Below, one piece after another: positions 35,563 to 49,000 of a stretch of DNA of 64,000 bases. This stretch comes from Voacanga thouarsii (Eukaryota; Streptophyta; Magnoliopsida; Gentianales; Apocynaceae), in the NCBI GenBank assembly GCA_026120185.1, contig JANUWF010002061.1:1116001-1180000 (forward strand), in the 5' to 3' direction. Positions within the stretch are counted from its first letter, which is position 1; the number at the start of each line of letters is the position of its first letter. Made by a program: the position numbers and the translations under genes. The notes below the pieces were generated by a model, which saw nothing but the letters and a program-made list of their open reading frames with translations, was not told where the DNA came from and made no database searches.

Positions 35563-35771
35563 TAGGACGCTATCCGTGTATGTGTCATAACATAGTAAGG
35601 ATGCATTGAAGAAAAACGTTCTAAGTAAATACGGACGCATTCCTCAATAGCATCCTCATTTAAATGAGGACGCTATCGATGAATGCGTCGAGGCCATTTT
35701 AGGCCTCCTACTCCTGGCGGGGCTACGTGAGGATGAATGGCCCCTAATGGAGCCATTCTGATCAAATTCCC
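35563..35771 (-). repeat. Right terminal inverted repeat of the MULE
   Basis: Mirror of the left end. Carries GGACGCTA at 35565 and 35668 and ends in GATCAAATTCCC next to the target duplication. Confidence 0.88.
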
Positions 35772-35781
35772 TGTTCCAATA

Positions 35782-36937
35782 AGGGAACGAACCAGCAACC
35801 ATACTCCTGTCCATGCACCATGACACCACTACATTCATTTAAGGTTTCAATATTCCTACATGAACTCTAGTTTCTCACACTCTGGTGCCTTAGCCATACT
35901 TCTCCAAATGCACACAGAGAGTCCATAGGCTCATCCCAAATTCAATCTACTCGAATATCACAACCATCCAAACATAAGTAAATATATGACATGTGATACT
36001 ACAATGTAAAGCAACTATACTGTCTAGCCACTGCACACAAATGAGATATATCAAGTTCAATGTCTTTTTGCTTGAAAAGGGAAAATAATCTAGGTCCATT
36101 GTTATCAGTTACTTTGCTTCTCTGTTCGGAAAATAATTATAAACAGCATATAACTGGAGGGAGGGAGGAAGGAGAAGAATTAAAATCTCTTCATAATGTA
36201 TTGATGAGATTAATACCGTAACGATAATTATAATAGAATAGATAATATATATTTTAAAATATTATGTTAAATATTTACTTTATCCATGAACGACTAAAAG
36301 AATCTCAACCATTAAATAGGTTAGTTGGAAATGTTAATAAAATTAACATAGTCCATAATGAAATACAAAAGATTCTAATAGATCTACAGCATTAATTGGA
36401 TAAGATGAAAAAGTTAAAAAAATAAATCTTATTTAAAAAATCTGCTTGGACAATTCAATCCCCTATTCATTTTTAGAGTATATATTTAGATAAATCAGAG
36501 TCAAATGAACATCCAAGTCTAATCAAGTTTTGTGTAAGGGTGTTTGTTATTATTATTACCATTTCAATTTGTTATCGCACACAATGTATCCTTTTGAATG
36601 AGAAAGATGTAAGTTTTAAATTTAAGATAAATAAATATTCAAATAATAGTTTTTCACATAAATTATAATAATTAATAATTATCTGTTTTTATTAATTTTA
36701 ATAAATTATTCAATTAATTTTGATAAATATGAGTTGAATAAAAAATAAGATAAAACTGATAGAAGAAAATTCTAACCTAATGTATAGCATAATTGCCTCA
36801 GGTATATTCTTTTCAAAATTTTATTTTTATTAAAAAAAATTCTAAAACTGAATCCCACTAAATTTCAGGTTTTTTTTTAATAAAAAATTGCGAAGTTTTT
36901 CCAGGGTACAGAAAAAAAATAATTTTAAAATCTCTAA
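35782..36937. other. Intergenic region between the MULE and the TFIIIC gene
   Basis: AT-rich, with no reading frame of note. The first 100 bases (after the TGTTCCAATA duplication) are the continuation of the sequence that ends at 26178. Promoter elements for the downstream gene should lie in the last few hundred bases but none is distinctive. Confidence 0.5.
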
Positions 36938-37072
36938 ATGGAAGAATCTGCAGTGGAGGATTCGAACCCTAAACCTGCTCATCCCTCTTCTTCTTTGTTG
37001 ACTTCATTGCTGTCCAGAGTCCGCTCTCGATTTGCAGAACAGAAATTCCGCGCCAAATTCCTAACCACTTAA
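36938..37072 (+). CDS. Upstream ORF 1 of the TFIIIC gene (44 codons)
   Basis: ATG to TAA, reading MEESAVEDSNPKPAHPSSSL then a basic tail ending KFRAKFLTT. It ends 22 bases before the main start. Whether it is in the mRNA leader depends on the transcription start, which is not visible. Could be a translational control uORF or a leftover of an alternative N-terminus. Confidence 0.4.
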   Translation: MEESAVEDSNPKPAHPSSSLLTSLLSRVRSRFAEQKFRAKFLTT

Positions 37073-37080
37073 GAACTGAA

Positions 37081-37095
37081 ATGCTGCAACTTTGA
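37081..37095 (+). promoter_or_regulatory. Upstream ORF 2 (4 codons) overlapping the TFIIIC start codon
   Basis: ATG CTG CAA CTT TGA. The final A of its stop codon is the first base of the main ATG (TGATG). Such an arrangement favours reinitiation or leaky scanning. Confidence 0.5.
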
Positions 37096-40000
37096 TGGAT
37101 TCCGTTGTTCACTCAGCCTTAGAGGAGATCTGTTCTCAGGGTACCGGTGGGCTAACTCTGCAAAACCTCTGGCCGAAGCTCCAGTCATCTCTCACTACCC
37201 ATGGCCTTGCCATTTGCCCCTATGTCAAGGCCGCCCTTTGGTCCAATCTCCTTCGAATTCCCGGTCTCCATTTCGAGGCCCAAGGTGTCTCGTACAACTC
37301 TCAACAAGATTCTTCGATTATCAATTCCGTTGAGAAATGTGAGCAGATGAATTTGAAGATCATTGCTTCCGAGCCGCTCCGAAATAATTTTGTTGGTATT
37401 TATGATGTTGAGGCTTCCAGTTGTAGTATTACTAAGCCTCAGCGTCGTGCTCTTGAACGCCTCGCTATTGCTGGGTGAGGGAGCGTCTCATTTTAATTGT
37501 TTTGATTTTCTGTTTGGTGTGAGCGACTAAGCAGGGATAGCTCCTAATAGCTAAAAGGAGCTAAAGGGGACTAAAAAATGAGATTTTTTTTTCACATTTA
37601 GAGAGTAGTAAGGATGACGAATTTCATTTTATGTTCTTTTGCAGAACTACTGGAATTACACAAAGTGATCTTGCTAAGGAATTTGGTGTCAAAGGGAACA
37701 ATATCTTTTATGTCTTGAAGAAGCTCGAGACCCGTGGATTGATTGTAAGGCAATCAACAGTGGTGAAAACAAGGGAAGTTTGTGAGGAGGGGGAGTCAAA
37801 ACATAGTTCGGTTGTGACGACCAATATGCTCCACTTATACCGTTATGCCAAACATTTGGGTTGCCAACAGAGACTTGAAATTATTAAAGAGGATAAACAC
37901 GATAAACACTTTGCAGTCGCTGATATTGCAGATGGAACAGATGGAATTGGCATTGGTTTTGCTGAAGAATCCATAAAGGAGGATGTTCATGTAAAAGACT
38001 TTATTCCGGCAATGAAAGCTATATGTGATAAGCTTGAACAAGCCGAAGGAAAGGTTAGTCATTTATACTGTCATGAATCAGCTGGTTTTGTAAGCTGCTT
38101 AATGCTAATTGTATTTAGTTAATTTTTTCTTGCTAGGTTCTTACTGTCTCGGATATTAAGCGTGGCCTTGGTTATCAAAAAACTCGCGGGCATAGAGCTT
38201 GGAGAAATGTGAATTCTATAATTTTCTTTTCTTGCCTATTTGTGGGATTCTTTTGTTAATCATGATTGACTCCCCCCTTCATGTTATTTCTTGTTAGATA
38301 CTACACAGGTTGAAATATGCTCAGTTAGTGGAAGAGTTCTTTGCTAAAGTAAAGAACAAAGTAAGTAAAAAATTCCATTGATAAACAGTAAGTGAATTGA
38401 CTGTTTCTTTCCATCACCTGTTTTCAGGTGTTTAATTCAGCTTTAGAGTTTCATCGAATAATTTCTTGTTCTTTAAGATGCATTTTGCTGCCTCTTTCCG
38501 ATCGACTTCCTTACTAATATAAGATACAATGGGGATTGCATTGAATAACCCAATTATGAGAAGGATTTGTATTTTTGGCAGTTGTTTAGTCTAATCTGTG
38601 AAGGGATCAGCAAGATCTCCCAACACTGAAGTTCATTAACGCTTTGGCTAAATGACTTAGGATAACCTGCAAATGGGTATCATGTCTTTTAATACGTACT
38701 AAGACATTTTGAGGAAGTTGGTTTTAGTGGTTTCTTCATGATTCAGAAGTTAGTTGATATTCTTATGAACTCTTTCTCATGGAAGTCGAACTTGTTTGAC
38801 CCTCTTGTTGGGCTTTTAGTGGTTCCGGTTTGTAATATGTAAAAGTGACAGTAATCATCATCATCATCATGATTTTCTTTATGCATTGAAGAGAGGAAGA
38901 GAAGGGAAGATCTTCATTTAGAATTAATCATTTAGGTGAATACAGCTTCTCTAGAAACCTTGTTTGAATTACATATAAATATGTATTGATTATAAATGGA
39001 GAGATTAGTAATATTTGCTGCTAGAATAGTCAAGGGAAGGCTTCATAAGTAACCTTGATAGTTTACCTTTAGTGCTTTTTATTGTGCAAACTAAGGTATT
39101 CTTTTCTCTTCCTTATTTATATTTGGGATTGTGGAGTGGGCTGTGGGAAGAGAGAAATCTTTGCATTATGCATTTCTCTTGGAAAAGCTTCTGATTAAGC
39201 AATTAACCCGTGAAACACTCTATGTTTGCAGGGCTTATGGGTAATCATTACCTAATTTGGAATGTATATGAAAGAAAGGTGTCATGTACATTTTGTATTG
39301 AAATGTAATGTGTAATTTCATTTTAGCTTCTTTTATCTGCACAGGATGTCATTTGTTTACGCTTGTTGAAGAAGTTTTCACCGAAATATTTTGAACCAAA
39401 ATCTTCGAGAACAGGAGACGATGATGTGGATGCAGAACCACTAAAGAGAGGCCAAATCATGGAACAGCTTGTAGAACTTCCCATTGACCATCAAGTTTAT
39501 GATATGATTGATGCAGCTGGGTCAAAAGGGCTGACAGTCCTTGAAGTATGTGCACTTCTTTTTCGTAATGCTTCTGAGTTGGTTTTCAAATGTTGGGCGA
39601 TATTGTTCAATGAGATTATCATACAATGATCGAACTTCTTGATGTTAGCCATACATTTTACATAGTTTACTTTATGTGTTTTTGGACAAGGTTTACTGCT
39701 TACGTGAATTTCTTGATTCACTGTATTCTGGATCCTTGAATCCAATTTGTGCCATCACTTGTCTCGTATTTGTGATTCACTCTTCTTGTGTAATGTGTTA
39801 ATAGTTTTTTATTGGAGATAAATTTTCATTACATTACTGGATTCGTATGCATTAGAAACTGAGTTCTATTGAGGTCAACATCCCTTAGGTATTAGTTTAG
39901 GAATTTACAACTGGTCCCCCAAGAGCTGGTGGTTTTTTGAGCACCGTCACCATCACCATGTTCTAAGCGAGTCCCTTGTCTGCCCAAGTAGTTGCTTTCG

Positions 40001-43000
40001 CCTGCATGGAAGAAAGTTTACAAATATCTAGTCTCAAATTATTGGTAAAATTCCATAAATTTATGTTCTTTGAATATTTTGAATCTTGATACTATGAAAT
40101 CAGAGGCTTCAATATTTAAATATATTTTTAGTGAGGAATAGGGAAAGATTGGTTAATAAATTTCATTGTTGGTATGAGTAGATTGCGAGTGTGGTGATTT
40201 TATTTCTTTCTGACTGCCTTCTTTAGGAGTCTGGCATTGTGGATGCTACCTCTCTGTTTCAATGGCAATATTTAATGTTTATCTACATTTTGCAATGTCA
40301 TGGACAGGCTTGTAAAAGGCTAGGGTTACGGCACAAGCAGTATTATGATCGGCTTGTCAATATGTTTTACAGACTGGGAATGCATTTGGAGGCTGAAAGC
40401 TGGAAGAGGGGTGTTGCCTATAGGGTTTGGACATCTAGGAACGTCAATCCTGAAGCTTCTGATATTGTCCCAGATAAATCAGAACTAGATCTGGATGAGA
40501 ATACCCAATGTGATCTATGCCCAGTGGATTTAGAGGTTGACAGGAATTCAGCTCAAACCATTATAGGGGTAGATGCTTCAGCTTCTAGAGATGCTGTTAA
40601 ATTGGCTGATGCTGTAGATGTTGAAACAGAGGTTTCCCATATCTCAACAGCAGATGGTGAGGATAACCACATGCTGCTTTCTGTGAAAAATTCACAGCAT
40701 TCTGCTTCCGAGCCTAGTGGTAGAGTTTCTGATACGGAACCGGAGACAATAGATAATACCGTATCAGATGCTGCTTCATTGGAACTATGCCCTCTAGCTG
40801 TACCTATGGTTTCTGGACGCAGATCACATCAGAGATATCCTTGTCTTACTTTAGCTGCAGTTAACAAAAGGAGGGAGCAGTGGATCCTTAAAATGTTGGA
40901 GGTCTCGCACTTGTTATTTCTCATTCATTATGTCTAGAATTTCTTTTGGTGAACTGTCACAATATATTTTTTTCTTCTTTCATTTTTCTCTCTCTTTTTG
41001 AGCAGGAAGAGCAGATCCTTATAAAGCCTGAGCTGCATAGGCGGCTTGAGAAACTTGAGAACCTTGAGAAGGAAAAGTGCACAACGATGGACAGGAAGAC
41101 TCTAGAACGTAGTTTAAATAAGCTGCAACAAGAAGGCCATTGTAAGTGCATTAATGTTAGTGTCCCTGTCATCACAAATCTTGGGCGCAGCCGCACTACT
41201 GAGGTGATCCTGCACCCATCAATCTTTACTGTAACTCCTGAAGTGTTGGGTCAAATTCACGAAAGAATGAGGTCCTTTGAAATGCAAGTACGCCGCTTGG
41301 GCTCTTCTCGACTGAAGAAGGGGCCATCAGTTCCAATACTGGATAGTGTCCTGACAATTCCAAGTGGTGCAAAATTGAATTCTCAGTCTGAACAAGCAGA
41401 AGCAATGCGTGCTAATGGGTACGTACGGGCAAAAATGGTTCGAACAAAACTGCTTCACATCTTCCTGTGGGGTTATGTGAGTAGTTCATCTGATTGGGAT
41501 GATGTTATGTTTGTTGGAAAACAAGGATATGACATGAAAAACCCTCACAGTACTTGTAGATTGTTTGAGCTAGAGGCTGCAATTAAGACCATGCCACTGG
41601 AGCTGTTCTTACAGGTTGCTGGTTCAACTAAAAAATTTGAGGACTTGGTTGAAAAATGTAGGAGTAGCTTATGCCTTTCTGATCTTCCACTGCAAGAGTA
41701 CAAATGCTTGATGGATACTCGAGCAATGGGACGTCTGTCATGGTTGATTGACATTTTACAACGCTTGAAGGTTATATTCAGTCATCCATAATCACATTAT
41801 GTTTAGTTTAGATTGTACTGCTTGTTGAGTGTCTATGCTGCTCTATATCAACTAATTAGATTTTGTATGGTAATTCATAAATAATTCTATAGGGCTATTT
41901 ACGTCAAAGAATTTGCACTGCTGTTTTAGGTGCTTTGCGGTTCTAAGAAGAATATATGTGGATTCTCTACATTTTCTCTTCAGTATTCTGTTAAATCGGT
42001 TTTGTGAGGCTTACAAGTTCCAAAGGGAAAGGAATTTGCTTTGTCTCTGTTTTTGGTTGTGACGTTTATTAGAGTCTGTAGCAGATGAATGACTGCACTC
42101 TTTTTTAGATGATGGTATATCATGATTATTCTTGCACAGGGTCAAAAGCTAAAGGTAATTATGTTGCAGGTAATTGGAAAAAGTTAAAGGACAAAAATTA
42201 ATTGGTCCTTGATTGGTTTATCTCGTAAATTGTTAATTTGTCTTTCACCAAGGGCTTGATTTTGAGGAGCTGGGATTAAGGAATGGTTATGAATGTATGT
42301 ATACCATAAAAGCATGACAATATCTGGAAGCCAAAAATTGATGGTCGGAGTTGCCTCAGAGATTGTATTGCTCACTCGCTCGCTCTCACTCTCTCTCATA
42401 CTTTTGTCACAATTATCAGCAGAATGTTAGTTTCCATAAGATTGATGCCATTTAGAGTTTCCATGTTTGTGTGGGTCTTTCTTTTGAAGATATTTATAGC
42501 CAATTTTGAGAAAAGAATTTGATTTACATTTGGTTCCCTGTTCATGCAGTTGTTTGTGATGGATTCCCTAACTGGTTGGCATTTGCTTGACAGTTGATTC
42601 GCCTAGTAAGTGCAGGGCATACAGATGACGTAGACAAACTTCAACGCACTACCCTTACCCATGCATTGGAAATTAAACCCTACATTGAGGAGCCTGTATC
42701 AATAGTAGCCTCATCTTCTGGTTTCTTTTTTCCAGACCTCCGCCCTCATATCAGACATGATTTTGTTCTTTCAACCAGAAAGGCTGTTGATGAGTACTGG
42801 AGTACTTTAGAGTACTGTTATGCTGCTGCTAACTTGAAAGCTGCTTTGCACGCATTCCCTGGATCTGCAGTTCCTGAGGTTCAATCTCTACTTTATAGTT
42901 CTCTACAGTGATGGTTTAAGCTAACTTTTTGGCTAATGAGTTTCATCTATTTGTAGTTTATTTAAATTGTTCTTTTCTTGAAATTGGATTGTGCAAACAC

Positions 43001-46000
43001 TTATTGTCAACATTCGTTTTGTTAAGTTATAAGCTAGTGATAAATTTTCGTGGCTTTGTTATTGATGGATGCCTCTGTACAAATTTTATCTCTTTATATG
43101 TCCACTGGCATCAAGATATTTAGGTTTCAAAAGGATTCTAAAATTTATGGTGTATTTTTTCTGACTTGGTGCTATCTTTTGTGAAAAGTATTATCTGATA
43201 GAATGCTGAATTATTTGAGATGAACATGCTTCAGGTTGACTCTAGCATGAGGTTGCATCTTTGTCCTTTATTATTATTTTTTGGTCTTTCCCATTGATCA
43301 TCAATTTCGTATACGACAGGATTGTGGGAGTTAATTTCCTTTTCCAAATAAAAGTGCTTCCTTGATTAAGAGAAGATTATGTTTGTGGTGTACTCATTAA
43401 TCTATTTGAGATAATGTTATTTTTTTCCCGTCAGAGATCATTATTGATAACAATAACGAATTGTTCCCCTGGTAAAAAAAGGAATTATCACAATCATTCC
43501 TATGACCTGTTTTGCCTTTATTGTTGTTACTTCTATTGCAAAGAGGGTAGGCGTTAGTACTATTATGAAGACTTCTGTTGATTTTTTCCCGCTTTGGGGA
43601 GGGGGCGAAGTAATTGTTAAAAAGGAAACAGATGGTTTTGAAAGTGTAGGTTTTCATTTGAAATTACTGTTGGCTTCTCCAGTTCACTGATTCTTAGAGT
43701 TGGTATTTTCCAGTTAGCCTTCTTAGACGTTGTTTTCCCAAATTAAGTGAATTTCTTAAAATTGTGTCTGTTAGTTCTTCATATTTTGGAAAATTTTTCT
43801 CCCTTTTGCAGTTTGTTTGCTTCCCATCATTTCTTTAACTGGAGATGACAATTCTCTCAGGTGTTCTTATCCCGATCATGGGTCACAGTTCGGGTTATGT
43901 CAGCTGAACAGCGTGCTCAGCTCCTTAAGCGTGTTGTAAATGATGATCCACAAAAAAAGCTTTCTTTCAAAGAATGCGAGGACATTGCTAAAGATCTTAA
44001 TTTGACCCTTGAGCAGGTTTGTTTGCATTCTGATCACAAAGTATTTTGGAACTCTATTGAGCTGCACTGCTATTTGATAGCCCATCAGTTTGTTTAATAA
44101 CATTAGAGCCTTAGTTTTAGTTTTGCATCTTTGTTGGGTTGATCTGAGGTCTCTTATAATTATCTTCAGATTGGAATTTTGGTGCTTGACTGATGTATTA
44201 GCTATCAATTTGAGCTTCCTTGGCATGTTTGTTTTGGTGACTTCTTGACTGGTTGCAAGTATGGATGAAATCTCTATATAGTCATGCATTCAGAATATAT
44301 TTGATAGCTGGGGTCACTATTTATACATTTGCCTCTTGTAGGTGCTTCGGGTTTACTATGATAAGCGACAACATCGTCTGACTAGGTTTCCTAGAGACTC
44401 ATATGCTGAAGAAGAAGAGATCCAAAGGCAGAGAAGTACATATCTTCGTGCTTCACGTAAAAGAAAAGGATCTTCTGAAAGGAAATCCAGAAAACATGTA
44501 AAGGTTGTCACTAAAGATGGGCAGTTGAGTGAGAAGAAGCTATCTGGAATCTCTGACACTGGTGACCAGTCTACAGAGAATGGAATTTCATTCTTAACTT
44601 CCCCAGAAGATCGTGAACATGAGCAAGATCATATTGATGATCTGATGGAAGCTTCAGAAGGGCAAGAATCAAATGAAGAAGATGCGGTTGATTCCTTTCT
44701 TCACAAGTGTGCCTTATCAAGGCTAAAACCACGTCAAAAAAAATTTTCATGGAGTGAAGCTGCTGAAAGGTAATCCTTAGTTGGATTTTGCTCAATGAAC
44801 CATGAAAAGGAGTTACTAATTTCTTTCGTTTTTCCTTACTAAGATAAAAAAGGTTAGTGCAAAAGTGAGACTGGTAAAATTCTCTGTTGCAATTAGGGGT
44901 GTAACTTGTGCAGGAGAGAAACTTGGGATGAGCCAAAAATTGGCTCACAAGTCATTAATGGTTGGCACTATTATAAAAACAACAACAACAAAAAACTAAG
45001 CCTTAGTCCCAAGTAACTTGGGGTCGGCTATATGAACCAATACAATATCACGTGTGGTCATCCACATGAATTCACTCCTTCCACTTCTTTCTATCCATTG
45101 GCACTATTATGACATCTCGTAAATGGGTTGGCAAGCAGTTGACCTGCTTGACACAATTAGTTTTGTTTCTAATAAAATGATTTTATACATCTTGTCTTGT
45201 CTAAGTTTCTCAAGCATTATATAAAACTTACATACTTATAAATATAGCTTTTTGCTGCTACTAAAACATTATTTATGGTGTGTGAATGCCATGAGTTTCA
45301 AAATGTTACTCAATTTATATGCATTAATGCCTTAATACTCATTTGTTGTTGTTAACTTATTCCTTTAATAGTCACTTAGGTAGCATTTGATATGAATGAT
45401 TAAATTCAAATGTTTTTTAACTTTTCTTTCTAATTTTCATACCAGGAATAAACCTTGTAGTTCGTGTAAATAGACAAAGTTAATGAACAAAGAAAAATAC
45501 TCTCACTTCTTTTCTCCACTCTTGATTATGATTGGTAGGTAATATCCATTACATGTCAACTAGGCATAGTCAAAGGTGAAAAATAATGGTATATAGCACT
45601 ATTGAGTAGACAGAAATGGGTTTTGGAGGTTGACAATGTAGTAAATAGGTCATGTATGACTTGAAATGAAGATCAAGTGCATGGGATAAGGGATTGTGAT
45701 TTTGGTCACACAACCTATTAATAATAGCGATATCACCCATTGGCACTCGTAGTTACAAATACCTGATGACTGTAATTTGTTACCATCCATATAGTATGTT
45801 GAATTTTATCATTTAATAAGTTTTATGCTCTCTACTGTAATGTTATATTAAGATTTCTCACTGTGTAGTATTTTTTTGACTCGATTTTATAATAAAGTCT
45901 ATTGTCTTTTGTAGGCAATTGGTGATTGAATATGTAAGACATCGTGCTGCTCTTGGAGCAAAATTTCATCGCACTGACTGGGGTTCACTTCCAAATCTCC

Positions 46001-49000
46001 CAGCACCTCCAGATGCCTGCAGAAGAAGAATGGCATTGCTGAACAGAAGTACAAATTTCAGAAAAGCAATAATGAGACTTTGTAATATGCTTGCTGAGCG
46101 ATATGCAAAGCACCTCGTCAAATTCCAGAACTTGTCAAACTGGGCTGGTGGAAAAGTAATAGTTCGGGAACATGCTATAGAAGAGGATTACAGCCAGAGG
46201 TTTTCTGATACATTTGATCAAACCGATGAGTTTGATTCCGAAGAACAGTGGGATAATTTTGACGACAATAGTATAAAGATAGCCCTAGATGATGTTCTAC
46301 GATGCAAAATGGCAGCTAAACTGGATGCCAATAAAAACATTGATTCTGGTCAATGGGCTAATGGATGTGTAAGTATACATTACTTTTGTCTTTGTATTAT
46401 GGTCTCACGCAACATTTTCTTACCTCAATTCTAACTGTGCAACTCGTTTTTATAAACTCCAAGTTACATTTAAGTGATCTGGTCGGTATGCTTAGCGGGT
46501 TGGTTGTATCTATTACTTGATCTTTTTGTGTGATGGAAGGTTTTTATAGCTGTGAAACTAACCTCTTCTCTCCATCGGCCTCTTTTAAATTAGGTTTTGT
46601 GCTTAGATTATTATCTCACTCTCTCTCTCTGTGACAATCTTCGGCTTTGCCGTTTTCTTGGCACTTGGTAAGTCTAAAATGTAGTTGGAAGAATTTGAAA
46701 TGAGCTTTACAACTTGTTGCTCTAATTCTTGCAGGGCGCTCCTCACTTTGATATGGATCCTTCATCTTCTCGGAGTCAGGATAGTGAGATTTGTGGTGGA
46801 AGAAATAAACTTACTGCTCGAAAATCCAGATCTCGTCGTTTTCCTCAAAATTATAGCAGGCTTTTAAACGAAGGAACTGGTCTTAGCAGGAAAGTATATG
46901 AATCAGTTGCAGTTTCAAATGCTGTAGAACTATTTAAGCTCATTTTCCTGAGCACCTCAACAGCTCCACAAGCTTCAACAGTGCTGGCCGAAACATTGAG
47001 GCGTTATTCTCAACATGATCTTTTTGCTGCTTTTAGCTACCTTAGAGAGAAGAAGATAATGGTAATCTTATTTACTTTAGTTTGAAGTACTATCTACTGC
47101 TTATTAGTAGGTCAATGAACTATAAACCATACCTGACCTACTTCCTTTGTCAACCATAAATCAGTAAATAAGAATTTGCAACATGGTTCATGATAAACAT
47201 CTAGTGTTAAATATAGTATGCCCCCTAAAAGAAGCCTGTTGCGGAAGGAGTCTTTATGGCTTTGAACTTTTGTTGAATCATTCCTGACTGGTTTCATGGT
47301 GTAATCTACAGTGCTCCAGACTATCTTAAAGTGTCTTATTGCACTTAATATCTTCTTGCTGAAGGACTAGTATCCATTTTTATAGTTTTGGTAAAAGTTT
47401 TGGCTTCATGCCAGAATAACAGGTGTTTTTTCTGTTTGCTTCTGCCAATACCCATTTCTTAATTAATTCCACACTGAGAGGTTAGGCCTTCATAGTTTAT
47501 GTAGTGCTCATTCATGATGGATTAGTTTGCTCCTCTTTTAAGCTCATTACACATAAATTGTTAATATTATTTACTTTCTGAATAACTTGAGTTGGAGGAT
47601 GGACTATTTAGTTCTAATCTAGTTCAGCTTCAGCCTTTCTATACAAAATTGTCCGTAGAAAATAAATCCTAAAGCAGACACTGTGCTACGAATTTTGAAT
47701 TTCTGGAGCAGTTAATTCTGATTTGCTTTCTGAATGAGCACCTTTTTCCTTCCTCCGGCAGATTGGTGGCAATGGCACTAGTCCTTTTGTCCTTTCTCAT
47801 TTGTTCTTGGAAAGTATTTCATTATCTCCATTTCCAACAAATACTGGGAAAAGAGCTTTCAAGTTTGCTAGCTGGCTTGATGAGAGAGGAAAAGATTTGA
47901 TGGAAGACGAAGTTTATCTTCCTGCAGATTTACAATGTGGAGACACTTTTCATTTGTGTGCTTTGGTTTCTAGAGGGGAGCTTTCATTAACACCATATTT
48001 GCCAGATGAAGGTGTTGGAGAGGCTGAGGACTCCAGAACTTCTAAACGTAAAAGTAATATCAGTGATGATTGTGGTGGAGACAAGGTTAAGAGAATGAGA
48101 ACATCACTACCTAGTGAGGGTGAGATTATCGCTCGTCGAGAAAAAGGTTTTCCTGGCATTAGGTTATCTTTGAGCTGCATAACACTTCCAAGACCACATG
48201 CTTTAGAATTGTTTAAAGATGAGTATAGTCATGCTATGAAACTTCCCCGTAGAAACAATAGAGATAATACGGTAGATAATACTATAGAATTCCATTTTGC
48301 AAGGACATCCTCTGGTTTTGATGAATGTAACCCTTCAAAAGATGTTATTGATTCGGTGGATATTATCCAATCTGCAGTAGCAGACAATAGGTCGCCTTGG
48401 GAGACCATGGCAAGCTATGCTGAACATCTGTCTTCTTCAAGTTCTGATGGAAAAGAAAATTCTCCTTTCAATCCTGAGCTATTTAAAACTATTTGTTCAG
48501 AAATTCAGAAGTTTGGTGACCAAGGTTTGAGCATGAAAGAAATATCCAAGGTTTTGAATGTGCCTGGTAAACATATAGTCTTCTAATTGTATTTTTGTTT
48601 GTCTGCATTATTATTCATTTGATTTATTGTGATAGCAATAATTCCAAGGAATTCACTTGATCAACATTTTATTTTCAGGGGCCAAGGAGTCAGAAATTGT
48701 TGTTGAGGTTCTTGAAAGATTTGGAAGAGCTTTAAAGGTTTGTTCTAGTGATTTTTTGTCTTGTAACAGCAAAAATGTAGTGAGTGGATCTCATTTCCAC
48801 TCTAGACTTCACAGATTCGAGATTTTTCTGCATTTATTTGTCTATTTAATCAAATCAAATTTCAAACTTATTGGGCTGTTCTTTGTTTGCTCCAAACGGC
48901 ATGAAGGCATAATAGTTGAGCAAATAAACATAAATTAGTTATGGATGTTCACAACTAAAAATCACATGACCTTTGAGAGCCTTCTAATACTCTTTCTCCA

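Larger units (their letters stand above)
26179..35771 (+). mobile_element. 9.6-kb Mutator-like element (MULE) with PMD gene and MURA-type transposase
   Basis: Terminal inverted repeats of about 210 bp (26179-26388 and 35563-35771) start GGGGTTTTGATCAAAATGGC and GGGAATTTGATCAGAATGGC. They share long blocks such as CCATTAGGGGCCATTC and GGCCTAAAATGGCCTC. The element is flanked by the 10-bp direct repeat TGTTCCAATA (26169-26178, 35772-35781), in line with 9-11 bp MULE target duplications. Inside, both on the plus strand, lie a decayed PMD gene and a decayed transposase gene with MULE, SWIM and CCHC parts. Combination of a PMD gene with a MURA-like transposase is known for plant Mutator relatives. 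Stops and frameshifts in both genes show that this copy is inactive. Confidence 0.9.

Noticed and set aside
44100..44289. Part of a minus-strand frame in TFIIIC intron 9
   Set aside because: Intronic, antisense, no family.
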